This document shows positions 58,501 to 64,000 of a stretch of 64,000 nt of DNA, one piece after another. Position 1 is the stretch's first letter; each line of letters starts with the position of its first letter. The position numbers and the translations under genes were made by a program. The DNA lies in contig NC_091134.1 of assembly GCF_041381155.1 (NCBI RefSeq), forward strand, positions 14,386,008 through 14,450,007, given 5' to 3'. Source of the stretch: Argopecten irradians (lineage: Eukaryota > Mollusca > Bivalvia > Pectinida > Pectinidae). Below the pieces are notes generated by a model. It made no database searches, was not told the origin of the DNA, and saw only the letters and a list, made by a program, of their open reading frames with translations.

Positions 58501-61500
58501 GTGACAGAAACAGAAACTCTTCATATATTGTATATCAAAAGGTCAAATTAATAAAGTCACTGACTGACTTAACGAACCTTATTGGCACAACAGACTAATA
58601 TATAGTGTTTTTGTTTCATTAATCAACGTCCTATTAACGAGAGTCATGTAAGAACGGTCTCTCGTGTATGCGTGCGGTGTGTATAATGTGCGTGTTTTGG
58701 GAGACTGCAGTATATTCGATAAGTGATTATATCATTATTTCATTGTTTCAAAACACCTGATCGTTAAGGCACATGAGCCTCTTGGTCACATCAAATACCA
58801 TATAATGTATCCGCTTCGTTGTAGAAACATTATCCAGATATCATTGTGATGACATCTGTTAAAAAAGTACAAAGTGTCGCCGCCAGTGACCTTACCTACC
58901 ATTATAGTAGAAATGGATCTTACTTCCACCAAGAGAACGTAACGGTAGGTTGATTTTCGCTCGTGTCTTTCACCTTAATGTGTAAACGTATGCCGTTACC
59001 TCGAATTTCATAAGAAATACAAACTTATCTCACCAACAACACACATACGATTTGCACACGATTGATATGAAGGGGTTTTTTTTCTGATGAACGATTATTT
59101 CTGAAAGTTTTTGTTGTAAATGCCAAATTTTGCCTAATGATACATTAATCACTGCCCACTGGTATAAATCTCTGTATTTCGTAATTACTAGTACAATATT
59201 TTTGTTAAAATACATTTTTTGCTCACAACATACAATACACACATCATACGTCCAGAGTCTTCAGGGGTAGTACTATAAAAGGGTCAAATATTTCACTTTT
59301 ACACGGAGACAAAACACAAATATATTACAGCCTACCAAAACATAGATTTTAACACAACAATGTTAAACCTAATAAACCAAAAGCAAAACATGTTATAGAA
59401 TCACCCTGATGTCGGCCACAACGTCTTGGTAATTATCACGAGATGTCACATATTTTCGTATTCTTGTTGACACGACATTGTATATGTTTTTATTTAAATA
59501 GACATTTTGTGGACACTGTAAAGAATGACATGATGATAAAACCCTAAAAAAAATACTATGTTTAGCATGTAGAAAGTACGTTGTCAAAAACATAATGGAA
59601 AATTAACCATTTTTTATAAGACTAGTTATGTTTGATATGTTCTTCCAGTAGGCACCTGGAAGTAATACATGTAGATGCAGATAAATCTCTTATATGCAAA
59701 TACAATATAGGCTAGCTTTCACTGCATGAATGCTTCACTTTTTTCAGTGGCCACCTGGTAGTAATACGTACATGTTTGAATACCCGAAGGTGATTTCTTC
59801 TTTTTACTTCAGCGCCCCACCTTGTACTGTCATCTGTGATGTCACTACCGTATGGCAGCACTGTAAGCATATCTCTTCGGTTCAATTTTTTTTTTTTTTT
59901 TTTGCCGAAATATAATTAATAATCCATTAATTAATCAGTAAAGCAAAGTCAACTAACGTAATAGGCGACTTGGCATCTTTTTCTATTGCGTATTTGGCGA
60001 GGTAAAATTAAAATTCGCTAACTTAGCAAATTTTAATTTTACCTCGCCGAATGCGCAACAAACAAAGATGCCCAGTCGCCTATTACGATATCGTGCAATA
60101 GGCGCAGCAGGTACTTTAAGTTTGAGGTTAGACATGTTCAGTGTTGTGGTGTTGTTTTTTACATTAGAGTTATGACTTGTCCAGGAATTACCTTTTGTGT
60201 GGCATCTGGGTGTATTTTACATAAGCAGTCATACAAATCTGTTTATCTGTTCGCCCCTGTGAGGAAGGCTCTGGGTTCTGTCCCCTAGTCGAGACACACC
60301 AAAGTCTATAAAAGTGGTAGTTTCTGCACCTGCTTAGCGCTCAGCATACAGGGAGTGGGACGACTGGTTCGCCCGTTGTCAGTATAATGTGACCGGGTGG
60401 GGTGTGTTGCTTGGTGTCTTCGGCGGCATGCTTCAGTGATATAGCACTATAAAAAGGGCAACAGTTCCACTATACAAGAAGACACAACATGAATATACTG
60501 CAGTCTCCCAAAACATGCACCTCGTACAACATACACGCAACACACCGCATACATGGGAGGCCGTCCTTACATGACCATAGCTGTTAATAGGACGTTAATT
60601 AATCAAACAAACAAACAAAATTATCTGTTAATAGGTGTTCTTTATACACGTACTTTAGTCCCTGTAGTAATTATACCTTTTTCTCTTATGTTGATATCTT
60701 AAGTACCTGTTTTCTTATTCATAATTTTTATGAAAGTTCAACCTTTAATCTCGCTGCAAGAAATATAACAGTTTTATGATGCATTTAATTACTCATTTAC
60801 ATGTAATTTTGCGTTTTTAGATTATAGCTTTGTTTCCAATTCACTTATCAAGGTACATGGTATATGTATAGGTATATGTTTTTTCCAGTTACAGATTATA
60901 TGAAAATAGAAAAAGATACAAAAAGAGTGATTAGAAAAAGTGTGCCTTACATCTTGGATCAGGATTTAAACACGTGCTTTTCTTTGCCTTTGCCGGGCGA
61001 TTCTCCCTCCTTGCTTTGGCTCAGGTTTACCAAACTGAGTCTCGTCGGTGTGACGTCACAGAAATTTAAAGTTAGAGTCACTGGAGATGCGATAGAATGT
61101 GCCCGTATTGGGCCGAAACAGCTGATGGTAAGCTTGAGATGATTCTTTAAATATATTTTCAGCTTCCACAAACGATAATATCAGACCGGTAGCGCACCCT
61201 GATGTAACTCATGGTTTCTTTGTTGATTCCATTAAAATTGTAATCTTGTCCTAGATTAGTTAAGACAGGTTTTTAAGCGACTTATTTCTCTATATTTCAT
61301 CTGTACATCAATATCTAAGATTGTATTTTCTTTATCAGTAGCAATCGTTATAAAATATCAATGTCATTGAAAGCATACGCCGAATTCAATAGCATATGTA
61401 AATTTCAAATGTGTATGGTTTTTAAAATGTCTTTATGTAATAAATGTTTATTAAATGTCTTAAATATTTCGTGATCTGTATACCCGGGAGTTGAACGTTT

Positions 61501-61897
61501 AGCATTGTGTCAGTCCGTCTTTTCTCATCACATCTTGCAGTTTTTTCGGCGGCATGCTGCAGTGAGATTGCACTATTAAAAGGGATAAATGAGTAGCTTA
61601 TGTTAATAGGACGTTAAACATAATGAACAAAATCAAGCATCAATGTAATGTTTAAACCAATTACCCTTTTCCATACAGGTTGGAGTGTCTGGTCCGTGTC
61701 ACAACACCCAATGTAGTGTCGACTCAGATTTGGTATTCTGTAAGTTTGTGACGAGTACAACAGTAAACACACTCACTCGGTGTGAACTACAATGTAAATG
61801 TCCCTCACCGTCCCGGTGTACTGACGTTCAGATCGTCCTGATAAGTAACAATCACGACGACTGGAGTCTGTGTGAAATATCAATGGAGGATATGTAA
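43538..61897 (+). CDS. Secreted multidomain protein, paralogue B (13 exons)
   Basis: The 13 exons join to 2844 nt, a 947 aa product, with every phase matching paralogue A. Residues 1-17 or so form a signal peptide (MMFLNLYVGFVLSIVVFG). Residues 21-259, 260-415 and 416-565 look like three beta-rich repeats (DUF11-like by inference). Residues 566-757 are unassigned but well conserved with A. Residues about 758-947 resemble an F5/8 type C domain, with LDQDLNTC, LLWLRF, a CELQCKCPSPSRC loop and a closing DDWSLCEI. There is no membrane anchor, and several N-glycosylation sequons are present, so an extracellular or secreted role (matrix, recognition or adhesion) is plausible but unproven. Introns hold SINEs, a TTAA-MITE, a TCR copy and a reverse transcriptase fragment. 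Confidence 0.86.
43921..44292 (+). mobile_element. TTAA-MITE, copy 2
   Basis: TTAA on both sides. Inner ends are AGATGCTCGCTCCACCGCCG and TGTCAGCGGTGGAGCATCT, inverted apart from a 4-base insertion. It shares ATTCCATATAGGATATA and GTCAGCGGT with copy 1 at 29181. It lies in intron 1 of B, near its exon 1. Confidence 0.8.
44912..45145 (+). pseudogene. Non-LTR reverse transcriptase fragment
   Basis: A frame reads WRHITLLNNIYKIASETIAE, then NNQTGFIPGRYIGENTRI, then LPRLILLIDFEKAFDS. The TLLN..YKI..., Q.GF..GR and D.EKAFDS motifs mark the start of a LINE reverse transcriptase, and DFEKAFD includes the first catalytic aspartate. It is cut off right after that motif; the YxDD box and the rest are missing, so it is a dead 5'- and 3'-truncated piece. 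Confidence 0.8.
45316..45409 (+). repeat. TCR 3' end fragment
   Basis: TATGTTTCATTCTGTATCAGA, CATGTGACCGTAAAGGCCCA, then TCTTTTG. Confidence 0.65.
46558..46633. repeat. 38 bp tandem pair
   Basis: Two adjacent copies of CTCTCATCATAGTACATTAA followed by AAGTATGCCAGGACTAC. A similar 23 bp pair (ATAAAGCCCGTGAAAGAGAT) lies at 46886-46935. Confidence 0.85.
47009..47465. repeat. About 340 bp tandem pair, GGCGGCCAT type
   Basis: TTACAGAGTGAAATACGGAA at about 47018 recurs as TTACAGAGTGAAATTCGGAA at about 47362, each followed by AACGGCCATCTTGG- or AACGGCATCATGG-like words and TTTCAAAATGGCGGT. An 18-base (TA)n run lies between. Confidence 0.65.
47851..48077 (-). mobile_element. SINE-A with 19 bp target duplication
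   Basis: Perfect TCCAGTATAATTTCTTATG on both sides (47832-47850 and 48078-48096). It begins with (TTTG)n, then ATTAACGTCCTATTAACAGCC, and ends CAAGCAACACACCCCACCCG. Truncated at its own 5' end. A young insertion in intron 1 of B. Confidence 0.92.
48516..48799 (+). CDS. Paralogue B exon 2
   Basis: 284 nt. Acceptor GTTGTAG, donor GTAAGT. Residues 21-115 with GSEDC, DYKLC, DFNIYPGRIKT, LFIPTGLTQNTS and ASVTILGANVI. Cysteines and NIYPG are shared with A. Confidence 0.87.
49349..49538 (+). CDS. Paralogue B exon 3 (variable linker)
   Basis: Acceptor GTTCCAG. Encodes LVMFDGQGLLQLGDVYCN, then an Asn/Ser/Thr/Gly-rich tail. The donor is ACAG then GTGTTA (phase 1); ACCG then GTGGTC nine bases upstream would also keep phase. 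Confidence 0.7.
49694..50571 (+). repeat. Tandem-core repeat element TCR, copy 3 (short)
   Basis: TTAGGTCACTTGAGACGAAG with inverted AAAGTGACCTATTC, about two degenerate core units, and end ACCGCTAAGGCCCATGTGCT then TCTTG. In intron 3 of B. Confidence 0.75.
50789..51030 (+). CDS. Paralogue B exon 4
   Basis: Acceptor TGTACAG, donor GTAAGT. Residues 179-259 with DPCTYCSIHFAVQILMADIT, GVSENTIQTFTVELES and STDLVMRTSY. Confidence 0.86.
51327..51621 (+). CDS. Paralogue B exon 5
   Basis: Acceptor AATACAG; the donor GTTTGT is weak but is in the place fixed by A (GTATGT). Residues 260-357 with GEGLAVGTGKLYTFHALFPY, YKITVKSES and IDFGFLPNYG. Confidence 0.85.
51775..52150. repeat. Two SINE-A fragments in opposite orientation
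   Basis: 51775-51880 is a reverse-oriented tail fragment (TTTATTTGATTAAATGTACG, GGTGTGTGTTTTGGAAGAC). 51885-52150 is a forward fragment (CCGTCCTCTTGCCGAGACAC to GCAGTCTCCCAAAACATGCA). Together they can fold back. In intron 5 of B. Confidence 0.7.
52328..52500 (+). CDS. Paralogue B exon 6
   Basis: Acceptor ATTGAAG chosen because it aligns GAYNSSDD with GAYYESS in A. A stronger acceptor TATTTTAG at 52306 would add seven residues (VYNLLIE) in frame. Donor GTAAGT. Encodes GKRYRLDFILEVDDFEVENV. Confidence 0.78.
52768..52808 (+). repeat. SINE-A 3' tail fragment
   Basis: TGTCCTTACATGACCCTGGC, then TGTTAATAGGACGTAAAATAA. Confidence 0.65.
53868..53960. repeat. SINE-A degraded fragment
   Basis: TTGCCCTGTTTAGCGCTATAT joined to GACCCAGAGCCTACCTCACAG, followed by AAATGTGAGGCGTTG. 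Confidence 0.5.
55151..55600 (+). CDS. Paralogue B exon 7
   Basis: 450 nt, phase 0 at both ends. Acceptor ATTGCAG, donor GTAAGT. Residues 416-565 with SRKYVGPGGNGLEIAGIDLI, NLFGYKVYVIAIGDIVETHS and FNITNAEIFT. Confidence 0.9.
55728..55951 (+). CDS. Paralogue B exon 8
   Basis: 224 nt. Acceptor ATTTTAG, donor GTAAGA in phase 2. Residues 566-639 with SLTESCRSITPTTHVTLQLH and SGQTGQSFMLCSSGDV. Confidence 0.9.
55995..56105 (+). repeat. SINE-A degraded tRNA-like segment
   Basis: CGTTTGCCCTAGTGAGGAAA, TTTGTCCTCTGGCTTAGACAC and GGCGATCAGCATAAATGGAG match the tRNA-like part of the family, in intron 8 of B. Confidence 0.5.
56754..56985 (+). CDS. Paralogue B exon 9
   Basis: 232 nt. The acceptor CATGAAG has a poor pyrimidine tract but is fixed by phase and by A. 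Donor GTAAGT. Residues 640-717 with DGVTPNLVTMPMVVTF and QWNTQQTSFTARLLSNNKTV. Confidence 0.87.
58265..58789 (+). repeat. TCR degraded copy with SINE-A insert
   Basis: GGGTCTCACATTTCCCCTTG, TATATAGGGAAATATTTATGA and GACCCCCAGAGGGACGGGGC, then the end CCTGATCGTTAAGGCACATG with CCTCTTGG. A reverse-oriented SINE-A piece (TTAATCAACGTCCTATTAACG) is inserted at 58616-58725. In intron 9 of B. Confidence 0.65.
58825..58944 (+). CDS. Paralogue B exon 10
   Basis: 120 nt. Acceptor CGTTGTAG, donor GTAGGT. Residues 718-757 with KHYPDIIVMTSVKKVQ and YHYSRNGSYFHQENVT. Confidence 0.82.
59748..59862 (+). CDS. Paralogue B exon 11
   Basis: 115 nt. Acceptor TTTTTTCAG, donor GTAAGC. Residues 758-795 with WPPGSNTYMFEYPKVISSFY and PPCTVICDVTT. 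Confidence 0.85.
59957..60087. mobile_element. 131 bp fold-back element
   Basis: CGTAATAGGCGACTTGGCATC at the left is matched in reverse by GATGCCCAGTCGCCTATTACG at the right, and the arms continue through GGCGAGGTAAAATTAAAATT / AATTTTAATTTTACCTCGCC with few mismatches and a short loop near 60018-60025. It has no coding capacity. It stands next to a SINE-A head fragment (about 60088-60113), in intron 11 of B. Confidence 0.8.
60252..60620 (+). mobile_element. SINE-A, young copy with target duplication
   Basis: TTATCTGTT flanks both sides (60243-60251 and 60621-60629). It starts inside the tRNA-like part (CGCCCCTGTGAGGAAGGCTC) and ends with ATTAATCAAACAAACAAAC. All internal family segments are intact. 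Confidence 0.88.
60889..61127 (+). CDS. Paralogue B exon 12 (discoidin-like, first half)
   Basis: 239 nt. Acceptor TTTTTCCAG, donor GTAAGC. Residues 796-875 with VPYILDQDLNTC, LLWLRFTKLSLV and FKVRVTGDAIECARIGPKQL; about 81% identical to A. Confidence 0.88.
61535..61615 (+). repeat. SINE-A fragment with internal deletion
   Basis: TTTTTTCGGCGGCATGCTGCA joined to TTATGTTAATAGGACGTTAAA, in intron 12 of B. Confidence 0.65.
61679..61897 (+). CDS. Paralogue B exon 13 (terminal)
   Basis: Acceptor CCATACAG; ends ...SMEDM then TAA. Eight or more cysteines. Nearly identical in DNA to the exon of A, including the last 17 intron bases apart from one change. Confidence 0.9.
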   Translation, partial: VGVSGPCHNTQCSVDSDLVFCKFVTSTTVNTLTRCELQCKCPSPSRCTDVQIVLISNNHDDWSLCEISMEDM

Positions 61898-61944
61898 AAC
61901 ACTGGGATATCCCTCCGCATCGACTACTGCAAACTACTGGGAGG

Positions 61945-61950
61945 AATAAA
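61945..61950 (+). terminator. Polyadenylation signal of paralogue B
   Basis: AATAAA 48 bases after the stop codon, the first such hexamer downstream. No cleavage site can be confirmed. Confidence 0.4.
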
Positions 61951-62309
61951 TCCAGAACGCAACCAAATGTGGTTAAAGCTGCAATGCTATATTCTACAAA
62001 ACAGGGTGTATGCAATATCTAAGTTGAGAGATTATCTATGGAAATCGAGAAAACGTGTTTTATTTTATGTAAGTCTGTAAATATACAAAAACTGGTGTGA
62101 CTTATACTGTACATAGGAGTATTGCCTTCAGATAGGTGTAGCCGTAGGTTTATCACAACGGCGTCCTAGATTCGATTCCTGGTCGAAAGACTCGACAGGA
62201 ATATGTATTTCCCAAATTCTAGAAATATATAAAGTGACTATACTAACGTGTCAGGAGTGTGTCAAATACATTAAATCGATGGGAAACTTTATGGTTCAAG
62301 AAGCGTAGT
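61951..62309 (+). other. 3' flank of paralogue B
   Basis: No further coding seen. A tRNA-like remnant lies at about 62133-62200 (TGTAGCCGTAGGTTTATCAC and GATTCGATTCCTGG, a B-box-like word); probably a decayed SINE head. Confidence 0.4.
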
Positions 62310-64000
62310 GGAGTTTAGACTGGTTTCCGAGGGTGAAATGACACTGGACTATGGTTTCCGAGGAGGTTGAAGTGGCACTGGACGGTTGTTTTCGATTGTG
62401 AAGTGATACTGGACTGTGGTTTCCGAGGGTGAAGCGACATTAGACTGTGCTTTTCGAGGGTGAAGTGATACTGGACTGTGCTTTCCGATCGTGAATTGAA
62501 ACTGGACTGTGCTTTCCGAGGGTAACTTGAAACTGGACTGTGCTTTCCGAAGGTGAAGTGACACTATACTGAAGTTTCCGAGGGTAAATGACACTGGGCT
62601 GTGGTTTTCGAGTGTGACTTGAAACTGGACTGTGGTTTCCGTGGGTAAAGTGAAACTGGACTGTGGTTTCCGATTGTGAAGTGGCATTGGACTGTGGGTG
62701 AAGTGACACTGGACTATTGTTTCTGCGGGTGACGTGACACTAGACTGTGGATTCCGAGGGTGAAGTGATACTGGACCGTGGTTTCCGCGGGTGACGTGAC
62801 ACTGGACTGTGGTTTTCCGAGGTGAGATGACACTGGACTGTGGTTTTCCGACAGTGACGTGACACTAGAATGTGGTTTCTGTGGGTGACGTGATACTGGA
62901 CTGTGCTTTTCCGAGGTGAGATGACACTGGACTGTGGTTCCCGAGAGTGAAGTGGCATTGGACTTTTGTTTCTATGAGTACTGCGGTATCCGAGGGTGAG
63001 GTGACAGTGGACTGTGGTTCCCGAGAGTGAAGTGGCATTGGACTTTTGTTTCTATGGGTACTGCGGTATCCGAGGGTGAGGTGACAGTGGACTGTGGTTT
63101 TCCGAGGTGAGTGACTGCATGGACTGTGTTGAGGTAGTGCTGGACTTTTGGACTGCGGTATCCGAGGGTGAGGTGACAGTGGCATTGGACTTTGTGGTTT
63201 TCCGAGGTGAGTGACACTGGACTGTGGTTCCCGAGAGTGAAGTGGCATTGGACTTTTGTTTCTATGGGTACTGCGGTATCCGAGGGTGAGGTGACACTGG
63301 ACTGTGGTTTTCCGAGGTGAGGTGACAGTGGACTGTGGTTCCCGAGAGTGAAGTGGCATTGGACTTTTGTTTCTATGGGTACTGCGGTATCCGAGGGTGA
63401 GGTGACACTGGACTGTGGTTTTCCGAGGTGAGGTGACAGTGGACTGTGGTTCCCGAGAGTGAAGTGGCATTGGACTTTTGTTTCTATGGGTACTGCGGTA
63501 TCCGAGGGTGAGGTGACACTGGACTGTGGTTTTCCGAGAGTGAAGTGGCATTGGACTTTTGTTTCTATGGGTACTGCGGTATCCGAGGGTGAGGTGACAC
63601 TGGACTGTGGTTTTCCGAGGTGAGGTGACACTGGACTGTGGTTCCCGAGAGTAAAGTGGCATTGGACTTTTGTTTCTATGGGTACTGCGGTATCCGAGGG
63701 TGAGGTGACATGTTCCCGAAGTGAAGTGGATTGGACTTTTTTCTATGGGTACAGGTATCCGAGGGTGAGGTGACACTGGACTGTGGTTTTCCGAGGTGAG
63801 GTGACAGTGGACTGTGGTTCCCGAGAGTGAAGTGGCATTGGACTTTTGTTTCTATGGGTACTGCGGTATCCGAGGGTGAGGTGACACTGGACTGTGGTTT
63901 TCCGAGGTGAGGTGACAGTGGACTGTGGTTCCCGAGAGTGAAGTGGCATTGGACTTTTGTTTCTATGGGTACTGCGGTATCCGAGGGTGAGGTGACACTG
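62310..64000. repeat. Minisatellite, 30 bp units grading into a 111 bp higher-order array
   Basis: From 62310 to about 62900 the unit is a diverged 30-31-mer around GACACTGGACTGTGGTTTCC. From about 62900 it becomes a uniform 111-base unit containing GTTCCCGAGAGTGAAGTGGC, TTTGTTTCTATGGGTACTGC and GGTATCCGAGGGTGAGGTGA. Spacings of 111, 111 and 81 bases were measured near 63290-63600, the 81-base form lacking one 30-base subunit. It runs off the window. Frames stay open because the unit lengths are multiples of three. Confidence 0.92.

Noticed and set aside
62865..63776. 303-residue open frame on the minus strand
   Set aside because: It lies wholly in a minisatellite whose unit lengths are multiples of three. 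Overlapping frames on the same strand are open too, and there is no start context or domain.
62900..64000. CRISPR-like regular repeats
   Set aside because: Units are contiguous with no unique spacers, and the genome is eukaryotic; it is a minisatellite.

Overview
The window is animal genomic DNA. It has long introns with GT-AG splice sites, no operons, AT-rich spacers and a dense load of SINEs, MITEs and tandem-core repeats. The repeat types (SINEs ending in a short simple-repeat tail, CCGTC-rich and GGCGGCCATTTTG-type elements) suggest a bivalve mollusc. That assignment is pattern recognition, not a search result.

The main content is a pair of large paralogous genes arranged head to head. 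One runs on the minus strand from about 37598 down to 20584; the other runs on the plus strand from 43538 to 61897. Each has 13 coding exons with the same phases, and 7 of the 13 exons have exactly the same length. Their products are predicted at about 923 aa (or 938 aa) and 947 aa. Both start with a signal peptide and show no transmembrane segment, so both look secreted. Exons 2 to 7 read as three beta-sandwich repeats reminiscent of the DUF11-type repeat domain. Exons 11 to 13 resemble a discoidin (F5/8 type C, galactose-binding-like) domain. Both domain assignments are inferences. Protein identity rises from about one third in exon 2 to about 96% in exon 13, and the exon 13 DNA is almost identical, which suggests local gene conversion. 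The 5.9 kb between the two start codons is a candidate shared promoter region and contains a cluster of nine TTCATGAA palindromes.

Layout: 1-330 is AC-rich low complexity. 331-7092 has no convincing gene. 7093-7125 is an assembly gap. 7126-9462 and 10799-12733 are two versions of one 2 kb sequence, the first full of small insertions, and they are separated by an almost pure poly-G tract (9788-10694); this block looks like uncorrected long-read sequence. 13154-16639 is a degraded pogo/Tigger-like DNA transposon holding a full-length SINE, which itself holds a 2 kb repeat with a 325 bp tandem core. 17029-20410 is mostly repeats. Then come the two genes, with many SINE, MITE and tandem-core copies in their introns. 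62310-64000 is a 30 bp minisatellite that grades into a 111 bp higher-order array and runs off the window.
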